Part shown: positions 1 through 9,617 of the stretch, piece by piece
Layout of the letters: every line of letters starts with the position of its first letter
Position numbering within the stretch: position 1 is the first letter of the stretch
Source: Segatella paludivivens DSM 17968 = JCM 13650
GTDB lineage: Bacteria > Bacteroidota > Bacteroidia > Bacteroidales > Bacteroidaceae
NCBI RefSeq assembly: GCF_000373185.1
Contig: NZ_KB890642.1
Coordinates: 8,071-60,296, forward strand
DNA: 52,226 nt
Direction of reading: 5' to 3'
Made by a program: the position numbers and the translations under genes
Notes under the pieces: generated by a model
Told to the model about the DNA's origin: nothing
What the model saw: the letters and a program-made list of their open reading frames with translations, nothing else
Databases searched by the model: none

Positions 1-374
1 TCACCGGTAAGGATCTCCTTCAACTTAGGTTCGTCGAGTGCCTTCTTGTGGTTTCTATCTACGCCTGTGAACACATCGTGAAACAGATTGAACACGAACT
101 TAGCAAAACCTGCCATCACCGCCTTGTTGTAGATGGCACGGAGCATGCGCATGTAAGTAGAAATGGTGTTGTAGGAATGGGAAGTACGAATAAGGTATTT
201 CTCATAGAGTTTCAGGGCTTGGGTAGTGATGTCGCCGAACCGGATAGTGTCACGTCCGAGAAACTCACTGAAAGAATGAACGGCACAACCATAAAGATGG
301 GCAGTAGAAAAGCTACCGCAACTTCTTAGTTTGTTGATACATGTTTGAGTAAAAGAAGAGAATGTTACTTTCAT
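1..374 (-). CDS. Tyrosine recombinase/integrase, N-terminal part (cut by window edge)
   Basis: Reading the minus strand from an ATG at 374 gives an open frame of 124 codons that runs off the left edge without a stop. The protein starts MKVTFSSF and contains the segment NTISTYMRMLRAIYNKAV followed by G-F, which is the typical SAM-like core-binding (arm/CB) helix pattern of Bacteroidetes tyrosine recombinases (phage_int_SAM_5 type). The catalytic domain (R..HxxR..Y) would lie outside the window, so activity cannot be judged. The opposite-strand open frame at 48-329 is only its shadow. This marks the left edge as mobile or formerly mobile DNA: integrase of a conjugative or mobilizable element, or an invertase. 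The family assignment rests on pattern recognition of the N-terminal domain only. Confidence 0.82.
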   Translation of the reverse strand, partial: MKVTFSSFTQTCINKLRSCGSFSTAHLYGCAVHSFSEFLGRDTIRFGDITTQALKLYEKYLIRTSHSYNTISTYMRMLRAIYNKAVMAGFAKFVFNLFHDVFTGVDRNHKKALDEPKLKEILTG

Positions 375-401
375 AATAATAATAATTTAAAAAGTGAATT
401 A

Positions 402-409
402 CAAAAATA
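402..409 (-). promoter_or_regulatory. Possible -7 box for the integrase
   Basis: The minus strand reads TATTTTTG, a match to the Bacteroidetes -7 consensus TAnnTTTG, 27 bases before the integrase ATG. I see no TTTG at the right distance upstream, so it is only half a promoter. Confidence 0.35.
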
Positions 410-623
410 CAAATCAAAAACCAATAAAAAGAAAGTACAAACCCATTTACAATTAAATAACAGACGAATCTTTGGTATTTAAGTACAGATTATATATGTC
501 TATTCAAAATAATAGACAAAGCCATTTCATAGAGGGGTTCCCCCGCAGATATACTTTTTCTTTGTACATGCAAAACAGTATAGTCTCTCGCAAATCTCAC
601 AGATAAAGACAAAGACAATTTGA

Positions 624-860
624 TTAAATGAATCTGATAAAGAAAATACCTCATATAACGCAGAGACAACACCATTATATACTCCAACAACTACTAAATT
701 CTATGTAACAAGAGATAATCCAAATGTAGTAGTTGCAAAAAAGAAATACCAAAGTAAATCATATAAAGGCTATTTGAAAAATGAATACTCAAATATAGGC
801 TTATATGATATGAATCTTTTAAGTATAAGAAATTCTATTAAGAATAGACCACAAACTTGA
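624..860 (+). pseudogene. Orphan open frame, possible decayed C-terminus
   Basis: After a TGA at 621-623 this frame stays open for 78 codons to TGA at 858-860 and has no ATG near its beginning. The translation ends in residues such as KFYVTRDNPN, VVVAKKKY, SKSYKGYLK and NIGLYDMNLL. That mix of charged and aromatic residues looks more like real protein than like translated spacer. A hairpin with T-runs (875-900) follows 14 bases after the stop, as a terminator would. I do not recognise a family. It may be the tail of a surface or cargo protein left by the neighbouring mobile element, or a chance open frame in AT-rich DNA. Confidence 0.25.
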
Positions 861-874
861 AATATGCTGAATGT

Positions 875-900
875 CAAAAACGATATTTGGCACGTTTTTG
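875..900. terminator. Hairpin after orphan frame
   Basis: CAAAAACG (875-882) and CGTTTTTG (893-900) form a perfect 8-bp inverted repeat with a 10-base loop. It could end transcription of the orphan frame or of anything reading out of the integrase area. The rest of 901-1035 shows nothing I can name. Confidence 0.35.
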
Positions 901-1035
901 TTATAATTGTGTTGTACGTGGCTATTCACTATTTGAACATTGTAAAAACTCTACACCTTAGTATTTGTACGTCGACTTAGTCCAAAGTTTCATAACTTCA
1001 ATCGGCTACCAAAACGGTATTGATAGCTCAACCCT

Positions 1036-3804
1036 TTAGAACAGATTGAGCTTGTTTTTTCGTGCTTCCTCCAAAGATAATATATTTTCCTGCTTTTGCT
1101 TGTAGCTCTCACGCAGCGACTCATATTTACTATCGAGTTCGGCTCTTAACTTACGCTCGTCTTCGGCATTAAGCAAACGAGCAGCAACAAGGGCATTCTG
1201 GGAAGCATCTTTCAGCCATACAACAGGACCGCCATATACTGGGGCTATCTTCAAGGCTACATGAAGTTGGCTGGTCGTAGCACCACCAATCATAATTGGT
1301 ATGTTGAGATTGGCTTTGCGCATTTCTGTAGCTACATTCACCATTTCTTCAAGCGAAGGAGTGATCAACCCGCTCAAACCTATAATATCAGCCTTCAACT
1401 CTATTGCCTTCTTCACAATCTGCTCGGCAGGAACCATAACTCCTAAATCAATAACATTATAGTTGTTGCATGCCATGACGACACCAACAATGTTCTTACC
1501 AATATCATGAACATCACCCTTGACAGTGGCAAGGATAACAGTTCCCATTTTAGAATATCCCTCTGTCTTCTCAGACTCTATATAAGGCTGCAAAATAGCT
1601 ACTGCCTGCTTCATTGTTCGGGCGGTCTTGACAACCTGAGGAAGAAACATCTTGCCCTCACCAAACAACACACCTACCTCATTCATTCCATTCATTAAAG
1701 GTCCTTCAATGATATTCACGGCATGAGGATATTTGGCAAGAGCCTCGTGTATGTCCTGTTCCATATAGTCACCTATACCTTTTCGCAAGGCATAAGCAAG
1801 TCGGCTTTCAAGATCATTATTGCGCCATTCATCACTGGCAGAACTCTTAACTGAAACAGAACCACTATTGCCTTCAGCTTTAGCCTTTTCCTCTTCTTCC
1901 TTTATCTTATTAGCCAAATCTATAAGCGAATCGGCAGCACCAGGTTTTCTATTTAGTACTACATCTTCTATTATAGCAAGCTGATCTTGTGGAATATCCG
2001 AATATATAACCTTTGTAGCAGGGTTGACAATTCCGAAATCCATACCATTCTTTATAGCATAATACAAGAACACTGCATGCATAGCCTCACGAATGTAGTT
2101 GTTGCCTCTGAAAGAGAAAGACAAGTTGCTCACTCCTCCACTGACATGAGCGCCAGGAAGATTATTCTTTATCCATTCTGTAGCATTTAAAAAGTCGACA
2201 GCATAGTTATCATGCTCTTCTATTCCTGTAGCTATAGAAAGAATATTCGGGTCGAAAATTATATCAAGCGGATTCAGTCCAACTGTCTCTGTAAGAATAT
2301 GATATGCACGTGACGCAATTTCTATCTTGCGTTCGTAGGTTGTGGCTTGCCCCTGTTCGTCAAAGCACATCACAACAACGGCAGCGCCATACTTCTTAAC
2401 GTCTCGTGCATGGCTGATAAACTCAGCTTCTCCGTTTTTAAGTGATATGGAATTGACAATACTCTTACCTTGAACACACTTCAATCCAGCAACAATTACA
2501 TCCCATTTACTGGAGTCAATCATTATTGGAACTTTAGCAACATCAGGTTCTGAAGCCACAAGATTAAGGAAATTAACCATTTCGGTCTGTGCGTCAAGCA
2601 AGCCATCGTCCATGTTTACATCAATGACAAGGGCACCGTCAGTGACCTGTTTACGGGCAATGCTGAGAGCCTCATCATACTTCTTTTCCTGAATAAGACG
2701 AAGAAACTTACGACTACCTGCTACATTGCAGCGTTCACCGACATTGACAAACTGAACCTCAGGAGTGACATCAAGCAATTCAAGACCACTAAGCCACATG
2801 GTAGACGACTTAGAGACTGAGACATGCGGTTTCTTTCCACGAGCCATTTCATCATACTTCCTGATAAACTCATCAGTGGTGCCACAGCAACCACCAACGA
2901 TGTTAACAAGTCCCTCATCAATAAACTCGGCAATCTGAGGCGACATGCTCTCGGCAGTCTCATCATAAAGTCCCATTGAATTAGGAAGTCCGGCATTAGG
3001 ATAAGCCGAAATATAATAAGGAGCTTTCTTGCAAAGTTCCTTAAGATATGGTTTCATCTGGCGTGCGCCAAATGAACAATTCAATCCTACAGAAAATATA
3101 TTGTATTCGCTTATGCTTCCTAAAAAGGCATCCAAGGTCTGGCCGCTAAGAGTTCTTCCGGCAAGGTCGCTCACAGTGACACTGAGCATTATTGGAAGAT
3201 CTAATCCGCGTTCTTCCATAATGGTCTGCGCTACATCAACGGCAACCTTTGCATTGAGAGTATCAAATATCGTTTCGATGAGCAATGCGTCTACACCGCC
3301 ATCAAGGAGTCCATTTACCTGCTCTTTATAAGCATCAAACAAGTCATCGTAGGTAACATCTCTTGCAGCAGGATTACTTACATCAGGACTCATAGAACAA
3401 GTCTTGTTTGTAGGTCCGATAGAACCAGCTACAAATCTAGGTTTTTCATCAGACGTAAACTCATCAGCTGCCTTTCTTGCCAATTTGGCACCAGCAAGAG
3501 CAATATCATAACTATGAGCTTCGAGCCCATAATCAGCCTGAGAGATGCGTTGAGAAGAAAAAGTATTAGTCTCGATGATATCGGCACCGGCAATAAGATA
3601 CCTGCGATGTATATCCATTATGACTTCAGGCTTAGTTAAGCAAAGCACATCGTTGTTTCCTTTAAGCTGACCTTTGATGTCGGCAAACATGTCGCCACGG
3701 AAGTCATCTTCACAGAGATCATACGATTGTACCATAGTACCCAACGCACCATCTAAAATCAAAATCTTTTCTTTAGCTAAATCTTTTAAACTCCTCATAA
3801 TCAA
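1036..3804 (-). CDS. metH: Cobalamin-dependent methionine synthase, lacking the activation domain
   Basis: This enzyme transfers the methyl group of 5-methyltetrahydrofolate to homocysteine through a cobalamin cofactor. Domains in order: homocysteine-binding barrel (about 1-330) with zinc ligands in GLNCSFGA and GGCCGTT; pterin-binding barrel (about 350-620) with [11 protein letters not shown]; four-helix cap (about 670-750); B12 domain (about 755-890) with DVHDIGKN, whose His766 is the expected lower cobalt ligand, and [11 protein letters not shown]. The protein stops at 922 residues, whereas E. coli MetH (about 1227) continues into an AdoMet-binding reactivation domain that is absent here. 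Start is ATG 3804 or the third codon (3798). It follows smpB with a 59-base gap. No cobalamin riboswitch is evident in that gap. Confidence 0.95.
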   Translation of the reverse strand: MIMRSLKDLAKEKILILDGALGTMVQSYDLCEDDFRGDMFADIKGQLKGNNDVLCLTKPEVIMDIHRRYLIAGADIIETNTFSSQRISQADYGLEAHSYDIALAGAKLARKAADEFTSDEKPRFVAGSIGPTNKTCSMSPDVSNPAARDVTYDDLFDAYKEQVNGLLDGGVDALLIETIFDTLNAKVAVDVAQTIMEERGLDLPIMLSVTVSDLAGRTLSGQTLDAFLGSISEYNIFSVGLNCSFGARQMKPYLKELCKKAPYYISAYPNAGLPNSMGLYDETAESMSPQIAEFIDEGLVNIVGGCCGTTDEFIRKYDEMARGKKPHVSVSKSSTMWLSGLELLDVTPEVQFVNVGERCNVAGSRKFLRLIQEKKYDEALSIARKQVTDGALVIDVNMDDGLLDAQTEMVNFLNLVASEPDVAKVPIMIDSSKWDVIVAGLKCVQGKSIVNSISLKNGEAEFISHARDVKKYGAAVVVMCFDEQGQATTYERKIEIASRAYHILTETVGLNPLDIIFDPNILSIATGIEEHDNYAVDFLNATEWIKNNLPGAHVSGGVSNLSFSFRGNNYIREAMHAVFLYYAIKNGMDFGIVNPATKVIYSDIPQDQLAIIEDVVLNRKPGAADSLIDLANKIKEEEEKAKAEGNSGSVSVKSSASDEWRNNDLESRLAYALRKGIGDYMEQDIHEALAKYPHAVNIIEGPLMNGMNEVGVLFGEGKMFLPQVVKTARTMKQAVAILQPYIESEKTEGYSKMGTVILATVKGDVHDIGKNIVGVVMACNNYNVIDLGVMVPAEQIVKKAIELKADIIGLSGLITPSLEEMVNVATEMRKANLNIPIMIGGATTSQLHVALKIAPVYGGPVVWLKDASQNALVAARLLNAEDERKLRAELDSKYESLRESYKQKQENILSLEEARKNKLNLF

Positions 3805-3863
3805 AACAATAAACTTATCCTGCTAAAATACTAAAACAAAGTATAGGCAACAAAATGCCTATA

Positions 3864-4343
3864 CTAGAAATGCTTGATAGCTCGATCCATTTCACGCCTA
3901 TCCTGCTTTTCACGCAAGGTCTGGCGCTTATCAAATTCCTTCTTACCCTTGGCAAGAGCAATATCAATTTTTGCACGTCCGTGATTATCTATAAATATCA
4001 GAACAGGTACGATAGTGAATCCCACCTGTTTGGTAGCCTCCTCCAATTTATGAAGTTCACGCTTGGTGAGTAGCAATTTACGGTCGCGCCTTGCCTCATG
4101 GTTACTGAACGAACCATAGAAATACGGGCTGATATTCATTCCCTTCACCCACATCTCACCATTATAGATGACACAGAAAGAATCAACCAAAGAAGCCTTT
4201 CCTAAACGGATACTCTTTACCTCTGTTCCTGTAAGGACGAGCCCTGCTGTGAACGTGTCGACAAAGAAATATTCAAAAGAAGCTTTTTTGTTTCTTATCT
4301 GTATGGGACTTTTCTTTCTTAGTTCCTGTTCTTCTTTATTCAT
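3864..4343 (-). CDS. smpB: SsrA-binding protein SmpB
   Basis: SmpB binds tmRNA and delivers it to stalled ribosomes for trans-translation. The 159-residue length is normal. Family signatures are visible: [21 protein letters not shown] near residue 40, the segment with [25 protein letters not shown], and the basic C-terminal tail ([17 protein letters not shown]) that mimics the anticodon arm in the decoding site. Its ATG overlaps the stop of the upstream DUF4375 gene (4340-4343), so the two are translationally coupled, and metH follows. The tmRNA gene itself is not in this window. Confidence 0.97.
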   Translation of the reverse strand: MNKEEQELRKKSPIQIRNKKASFEYFFVDTFTAGLVLTGTEVKSIRLGKASLVDSFCVIYNGEMWVKGMNISPYFYGSFSNHEARRDRKLLLTKRELHKLEEATKQVGFTIVPVLIFIDNHGRAKIDIALAKGKKEFDKRQTLREKQDRREMDRAIKHF

Positions 4344-4846
4344 TTTTCAATCTTTGCAAAATTATCAATGTGCTGATCAATATAAGTAGCCACCTTTGAT
4401 ACGAACATCTCTTCATTTTCAACGAACTCATCATCAAAGTCGTCAAACTCGGCATGTTGTTCAAACATAGCCATAAATTCCTCGTCTGTACAATCTTTCT
4501 CAATTTCCTCGTGATGCATAGCATACAGGCGATGACTCTTATTTATTATCTTAAACAATTCAGGCAATCCCCATTCACGAAAAGCCTTATCAGTAGGATT
4601 CATGTAGATGAATGCGCCAAGTCCGTTATGGATCAACTGTACGAATCCACCATCCATAATCTCATCATGGAGGTAATGGAAAGCAAGCAGCGTTATCTGA
4701 TCGGAATTAAGCTGCGACATGTTTTCAGCTGTCAACTGACCATCAATGGAGTCAAGTATAGCATTGGTGAAAACCTCTACGAAGGCATCCATACCTTCTT
4801 CGGCAGCCTTCTGTAATATATCATCTTTTATTATTACCTCTTTCAT
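4340..4846 (-). CDS. DUF4375 (DMP19-like) family protein
   Basis: This is a 168-residue soluble acidic protein of unknown function. The central segment [20 protein letters not shown] matches the pattern of DUF4375 proteins (conserved GGF.Q...N). The C-terminus is strongly acidic ([13 protein letters not shown]). It is first in a minus-strand unit with smpB (four-base overlap) and metH, behind a well-formed promoter at 4867-4897. The link to smpB is positional only, and no catalytic residues are evident. Confidence 0.75.
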   Translation of the reverse strand: MKEVIIKDDILQKAAEEGMDAFVEVFTNAILDSIDGQLTAENMSQLNSDQITLLAFHYLHDEIMDGGFVQLIHNGLGAFIYMNPTDKAFREWGLPELFKIINKSHRLYAMHHEEIEKDCTDEEFMAMFEQHAEFDDFDDEFVENEEMFVSKVATYIDQHIDNFAKIEK

Positions 4847-4866
4847 AATTTAATTTATTAATATTG

Positions 4867-4897
4867 CAAAAGTACTAATTTTATATGAAATTACAAA
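4867..4897 (-). promoter_or_regulatory. Bacteroidetes promoter for the DUF4375-smpB-metH unit
   Basis: On the minus strand TTTG (4894-4897) is followed after 19 bases by TACTTTTG (4867-4874), an exact fit to the TTTG/TAnnTTTG primary sigma consensus. The ATG lies 20 bases downstream. Confidence 0.8.
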
Positions 4898-4915
4898 ATA
4901 CTTACTTTTTTTTAT

Positions 4916-4923
4916 TACTTTTG
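4916..4923 (+). promoter_or_regulatory. -7 box five bases before a glycosyltransferase start
   Basis: TACTTTTG matches the -7 consensus and is separated from the ATG at 4929 by only five bases, so the transcript would begin at or next to the start codon. No TTTG is found about 19 bases upstream. The box stands back to back with the DUF4375 promoter. Confidence 0.55.
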
Positions 4924-4928
4924 CAGTT

Positions 4929-5813
4929 ATGAAACTATCAGTTGTAATACCAGCTTATAATTCAGGAGCTACAATATGCCGATGCATAAGTTCCATCATT
5001 GCGCAGGATTTTACCGATATGGAAATAATATTGGTGGATGACGGATCGCAAGACGGAACGCCGTATATATGCAATGAATACACAGCTCAGGATTCAAGAA
5101 TATCCGTGATTCACAAGCCTAACAGTGGGCTGAGTGAAGCACGCAACTATGGTATTGATGCTGCCAAGGGTGATTATATAACTTTTATAGACAGCGATGA
5201 CAGTCTGGAACTTGGAACGTATAGTAGATTGTTTGAATTGATTGACAAGCATCCTGAATATGACGTATTGGAATACTCTGTAAACGTGAGATACAATTCA
5301 CGAAATAACAGAAAACTAAAATTCAATAATCACGAATACAATGACATGAAGGCATATTGGCTTAATGAAAGGGCATATAAACACGCCTATGCATGCAACA
5401 AGATATACAGAAGGTCATTATTTAACGACATCAAATACAAGACTGGTATCATATTTGAGGATGTAGAGATATTGCCAAGACTGCTGAAGAAATGCAAAGT
5501 AGTAGCAACAACGGAAATTGGTACGTATAACTACATCTATAATGGTGACGGACTCACGGCAAACGCTCATGTAAAGCAATTGGAAAGTATGCTTGAAACA
5601 CATGTAGCAATTATGAAAGAGACTTGCGACAACAGATATTTCAAATATATAATTAACATACAACTTGACGTGTACCGCATGGGAGGAAATATTCTTGTTG
5701 AAGACGGATTACCATACAGAGGCACCCTCAAACTGACTTTATATCATTTATTAGGAATTAAAAGACTATGCTTGATTCACAAATTATTTCGCATAATAAC
5801 ACACAGCCGCTAA
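4929..5813 (+). CDS. Family 2 glycosyltransferase
   Basis: This is a 294-residue GT-A fold sugar transferase. It begins MKLSVVIPAYNSG, with the nucleotide-binding VDDGSQDGT near residue 38 and the metal-binding DSDD motif near residue 97. NSGLSEARNYGID is the usual GT2 helix. No membrane segment is present except a mildly hydrophobic C-terminus, so it is probably cytoplasmic or peripheral. It likely adds a sugar to a lipid-linked surface glycan, but the substrate cannot be read from sequence. It opens a run of four overlapping plus-strand genes, and the next gene starts 46 bases before its stop. Confidence 0.92.
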   Translation: MKLSVVIPAYNSGATICRCISSIIAQDFTDMEIILVDDGSQDGTPYICNEYTAQDSRISVIHKPNSGLSEARNYGIDAAKGDYITFIDSDDSLELGTYSRLFELIDKHPEYDVLEYSVNVRYNSRNNRKLKFNNHEYNDMKAYWLNERAYKHAYACNKIYRRSLFNDIKYKTGIIFEDVEILPRLLKKCKVVATTEIGTYNYIYNGDGLTANAHVKQLESMLETHVAIMKETCDNRYFKYIINIQLDVYRMGGNILVEDGLPYRGTLKLTLYHLLGIKRLCLIHKLFRIITHSR

Positions 5814-6742
5814 TAACATTCATTATCACAACGTATAATCTTGACGCAGGGCTTTTGAAAGAATGCATAGAGAGTATTACAAGACTTTCAATAAGCATTG
5901 ATGAACGAGAGATTATAGTAATTGACGACGGAAGCGACTTGCCTGCACTCAACAGTCTGACAAGCGTATGCAAAAACATTGTGTATCTTTGGCAGCCTAA
6001 CAATGGAGCAAGTGCGGCACGAAACATAGGACTAGACATTGCACATGGAAAATATATCCAGTTTGTTGATGGTGATGACTATCTGATAAGTGCCACCTAC
6101 GAGCATTGCCTTGACATAACCAGATATCATAACCCAGACATGGTGATGTTTGAACATACAAGCAAAAATGATTCTGTAGTAACAGAGGCCTATGACGGTC
6201 CGTTTTCGGGTGCAGAGTTCATGCACAACAATAATTTAAAAGGCATGGCATGGGGATATATATTCAAGAAAGACATCCTCATGAGTCTGAGATTCAACAG
6301 AAACATAAAGTTTGGGGAGGACGAAGAGTTCACAGCACAACTGATTATTCGTGCAGAAAGACTATTCACCACTCCATCAAAAGCATATTTCTACAGACAG
6401 AGAAGCAACTCTGTAATCCATGAAATAAACAAGCGCACAAAAGTTCAAAGACTGGAAGAAAACGAATCTATCATATTCCATTTGCATGATATGCTTGACA
6501 AACTGCCAAAAGCAGAAAGAGCTGCAATGGAAAGACGAATAGCACAATTGTCTATGGACTACCTATATAACACCGCACGACTGACTCACAGCTACTCGCA
6601 TCTTAATGATGCATGCGAAAGACTGAGAAGACGTGGACTGTTTCCGCTTCCAGACAAAAAATATACAAGAAAATACAGTCTGTTCAGAAAGATGAGCAAA
6701 AACGCTATAGGAAGAAGATTAATTATTGCAACAGCAATATGA
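5768..6742 (+). CDS. Family 2 glycosyltransferase
   Basis: This 324-residue protein has the GT2 pattern: ITFIITTYNLD near residue 16, VIDDGSD near 54, NNGASAARNIGLD near 80 and the metal-binding VDGDDY near 98. The C-terminal third is basic and helical. The ATG at 5768 lies inside the end of the previous glycosyltransferase gene, which makes coupled translation likely. The gene ends in an ATGA overlap with the next transferase (6739-6742). The donor and acceptor are unknown. Confidence 0.92.
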   Translation: MLDSQIISHNNTQPLITFIITTYNLDAGLLKECIESITRLSISIDEREIIVIDDGSDLPALNSLTSVCKNIVYLWQPNNGASAARNIGLDIAHGKYIQFVDGDDYLISATYEHCLDITRYHNPDMVMFEHTSKNDSVVTEAYDGPFSGAEFMHNNNLKGMAWGYIFKKDILMSLRFNRNIKFGEDEEFTAQLIIRAERLFTTPSKAYFYRQRSNSVIHEINKRTKVQRLEENESIIFHLHDMLDKLPKAERAAMERRIAQLSMDYLYNTARLTHSYSHLNDACERLRRRGLFPLPDKKYTRKYSLFRKMSKNAIGRRLIIATAI

Positions 6743-7854
6743 AAATACTCTTGATAGGAGAATACAGTAACGTACATGCAACTCTTGCAAAAGGCTTGCG
6801 AGAATTGGGACATCATGTCGTAGTTGTCTCAAACGGCGACTTCTGGAAAGACTATCCGCGTGACTATGACGTTAGCAGAAAGAAAGGGAGTGTGGGAGGT
6901 GTAATGCTATATGCCAAACTAATTTCACTATTGCCTAAGATGAGAGGATTTGACATTGTGCAACTGATTAACCCATTGTTTTTTGAGTTGAAGGCTGAAA
7001 GGCATTATATATTTTACAACTATCTTAGAAGACACAACAAATGTATTATAATGGGAGCTTTCGGGATGGATTATTACTGGGTGCATGAATGTATTACAAG
7101 AATGCCACTGAGATACAGCGACTTTAACATTGGACATAAACTACGCACTGACGAAGAAGCTATAAAATACAGAAAAGACTGGATTGATACCGAAAAGGAA
7201 AAACTTAATAAATATATCGCACAAGACTGCGACCGCATTGTAGCAGGATTATATGAATATTGGGCATGCTATAAACCGGCATTCGAAAACAAAACAAAAT
7301 TCTGTCCCTACCCTATAATTACAAAAAACACACAACCAAGAAAGTTTGACGGAACCCTGAAACTATTTATCGGCATAAACAAAGAACGCAACATATATAA
7401 GGGCACAGACATAATGCTGAAGGCTGCCCAGGACATGAAAAAAAAATATGGTGACAGGATTGAACTGAACATTGCAGAAAGCATACCCTTCAACGACTAT
7501 ATAAGGATGATGAACGGCTCTGATGCAATTCTTGACCAGCTATACAGTTACACACCGTCGATGAATGCGCTTGAAGCCATGAGTAACGGAATTATCTGCA
7601 TTGGCGGAGGTGAGGAAGAAAACTATAATATCATTAACGAGCATGAACTGAGACCCATTGTGAATACTGCTCCAAACTATGAAGGAGTGATAACGGCAAT
7701 AGAATTCTTACTTAATAACTCCAATAGTATTGACAAGATGAAAAACGACAGTATGCTTTACATTAAAAAGCATCACGAATATATTACAATTGCAAAAAAA
7801 TACATAGAAGTTTATGAACAATCACTTGGAAATAAAAATAATACACACTACTGA
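6739..7854 (+). CDS. Glycosyltransferase, GT4-like
   Basis: The protein is 371 residues when started at the ATG at 6739, which overlaps the previous stop as ATGA. A longer frame from 6613 would add 42 basic residues copied from the out-of-frame end of the previous gene, so I reject it. The N-terminus MKILLIGEYSNVHATLAKGLRELGH is a GT-B Rossmann half with the 'glycine then long helix' pattern. The C-terminal half has LEAMSNGIICIGGGEEEN, which fits the donor-binding E-x7-E region of GT4-type enzymes, although imperfectly. It is part of the overlapping four-gene cluster, and the following gene starts 41 bases before its stop. Confidence 0.82.
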   Translation: MKILLIGEYSNVHATLAKGLRELGHHVVVVSNGDFWKDYPRDYDVSRKKGSVGGVMLYAKLISLLPKMRGFDIVQLINPLFFELKAERHYIFYNYLRRHNKCIIMGAFGMDYYWVHECITRMPLRYSDFNIGHKLRTDEEAIKYRKDWIDTEKEKLNKYIAQDCDRIVAGLYEYWACYKPAFENKTKFCPYPIITKNTQPRKFDGTLKLFIGINKERNIYKGTDIMLKAAQDMKKKYGDRIELNIAESIPFNDYIRMMNGSDAILDQLYSYTPSMNALEAMSNGIICIGGGEEENYNIINEHELRPIVNTAPNYEGVITAIEFLLNNSNSIDKMKNDSMLYIKKHHEYITIAKKYIEVYEQSLGNKNNTHY

Positions 7855-9496
7855 TGTACACGGGAGTTTTTTCCCCTACGACTTCATTAATTCATGCAAA
7901 CGCAAAGGATCGCTTGCAAGGGTATCTACCTATGTGAAAAAATTAAGAAAGGAATACGGAGAAAGACTTCTGCTGCTTGACGGTGGTGACATCTTACAGG
8001 GACAACCGACGTGTTATTACTGCAACTATATAAATACAGAAAAAACAAACGTGGCTGCAAGGGTGATAAACTTAATGAAATATGATGCTGAGACCATAGG
8101 AAACCATGATATCGAAACAGGGCACAAAGTATATGATAAATATTGTTTAGAGACAGACTGTGATATACTTGCTGCTAACGTGATTGACACAAAATCATTA
8201 AAGCCATACTTTAAGCCATATAAGATGATGGAAATAAACGGTTTGCGTATTGCGATAATCGGTATGCTGACACCAACAATTTCACATTGGCTACATGAAC
8301 ATCTGTGGAGCGGAATGAAGTTTGAAGGCATTCCAGAATGTATGGATAAATGGACAAGACACGTAAGGGAAATAGAACATGCAGACATTGTTATCGGACT
8401 GTTTCATACAGGATTTGAAGGCGGTATAAATGACAACGGAATAGGAGAAAACGAAAGTATTAAAACGGCTACAAACGTAGCAGGAATAGATCTTATTCTC
8501 TGCGGACACGACCATAGACTAAAACACGTAGTGCAGACGTTTGGAGATTCAAAAAAAATAAACATTATCAATCCATCAAGTAATGCCCACTACATTAGTG
8601 AATCAACGATTACTGCTCACAAAACAGAAAGCGGTTGGGCGCTGGATAAGATAGACAGTAAACTAGTGAACATTGAAGAAGAAGAGGTTGACGAGGAGTT
8701 TCTCTCCCACTTCACGGAAGATATGGAAGAAGTGAAAAACTACGTAAATCGCAAAATCGGAACTATAGAAGAATCTATATTCACCAAAGACTGTTTCTTT
8801 GGTCCCGCTCCATTCAGTGATTTCATACACGACGTGCAACTGAAAACAACAGGGGCAGAAATATCACTAAACGCACCGCTACAATTTGATGCATGTATAA
8901 AAAAAGGAGAAATTCGCGTGAGCGATATGTTCAATCTATATACATACGAAAATCAACTGTATGCTATCAGAATGTCGGGAAAGGAAATACACAACCTTTT
9001 GGAGATGAGCTATTATCTATGGGTAGACACTATGAAATCAAAGGATGACCACATCATGCTTATGGATATTGACAACAACGGCAGACACCATTGGCGTAAC
9101 CTGGCCTTTAACTTCGATTCGGCAGCAGGAATAGACTATGAGGTTGACGTGACTAAGGAAAAAGGACATAAAGTAAAGATATTACGTATGTCTGACGGAA
9201 GACCATTCAGCGAAGAAAACACATATAAAGTAGCGATGAACAGCTATCGTGGAAACGGAGGCGGAGAACTGCTTACAAAAGGTGCCGGCATTCCGTTTGA
9301 AGAGATTGCTTCACGAATAGAATACATCAGCGACAAAGACCAACGAAGATTACTTATGGAATATATTGAAAGTCATCACCACATAAATCCTCAAGCACAC
9401 ACAAACTGGAAATTCATTCCAACAAAATGGACAGAGCACGCAATAAGCAAAGATAGAGATTTATTGTTCCCGAATGACAAAGAATCTACGAATTGA
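7814..9496 (+). CDS. 5'-nucleotidase/UshA-like metallophosphoesterase without signal peptide
   Basis: A two-domain phosphoesterase of 560 residues. The N-terminal calcineurin-like domain carries the metal ligands HTTDVHG (Asp14, His16), LLDGGDILQG, TIGNHD, LFHTGFEGG and CGHDHR. The C-terminal domain (about 310-540) has the 5'-nucleotidase pattern ending in NSYRGNGGGELL. UshA-type enzymes are normally exported, but this one begins MNNHLEIKIIHTTD with no signal peptide or lipobox, so it should stay in the cytoplasm. It overlaps the preceding transferase gene by 41 bases. Hydrolysing a nucleotide or nucleotide-sugar by-product of glycosylation is a possible role, inferred from context only. Confidence 0.88.
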   Translation: MNNHLEIKIIHTTDVHGSFFPYDFINSCKRKGSLARVSTYVKKLRKEYGERLLLLDGGDILQGQPTCYYCNYINTEKTNVAARVINLMKYDAETIGNHDIETGHKVYDKYCLETDCDILAANVIDTKSLKPYFKPYKMMEINGLRIAIIGMLTPTISHWLHEHLWSGMKFEGIPECMDKWTRHVREIEHADIVIGLFHTGFEGGINDNGIGENESIKTATNVAGIDLILCGHDHRLKHVVQTFGDSKKINIINPSSNAHYISESTITAHKTESGWALDKIDSKLVNIEEEEVDEEFLSHFTEDMEEVKNYVNRKIGTIEESIFTKDCFFGPAPFSDFIHDVQLKTTGAEISLNAPLQFDACIKKGEIRVSDMFNLYTYENQLYAIRMSGKEIHNLLEMSYYLWVDTMKSKDDHIMLMDIDNNGRHHWRNLAFNFDSAAGIDYEVDVTKEKGHKVKILRMSDGRPFSEENTYKVAMNSYRGNGGGELLTKGAGIPFEEIASRIEYISDKDQRRLLMEYIESHHHINPQAHTNWKFIPTKWTEHAISKDRDLLFPNDKESTN

Positions 9497-9570
9497 TATA
9501 TTTTACCAAATCAGCATGCAATATGCATCAAGATTAAGGTACTTTTTTTTCATAATTAAAATTAATTTTG

Positions 9571-9578
9571 TAATTTTG
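9571..9578 (+). promoter_or_regulatory. -7 box for valS
   Basis: TAATTTTG matches TAnnTTTG, and TTTC (9548-9551) stands 19 bases upstream as a one-mismatch -33 element. The leader to the valS ATG at 9618 would be about 35 bases and very AT-rich. The spacer 9497-9570 shows nothing else clear. Confidence 0.6.
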
Positions 9579-9617
9579 CACAGTATAAATATATAAAAAT
9601 AAATATAAAATTTAGAT

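Noticed and set aside
48..329. 93-codon plus-strand frame at the left edge
   Set aside because: It is antisense to the integrase frame, which has clear family signatures.
3805..3863. Cobalamin or AdoMet riboswitch before metH
   Set aside because: Only 59 bases separate smpB and metH, too short, and no B12-box-like sequence is visible.
6613..6738. Upstream 42-residue extension of the third glycosyltransferase
   Set aside because: It lies inside the end of the previous gene, and the ATGA overlap at 6739 gives a standard GT N-terminus.
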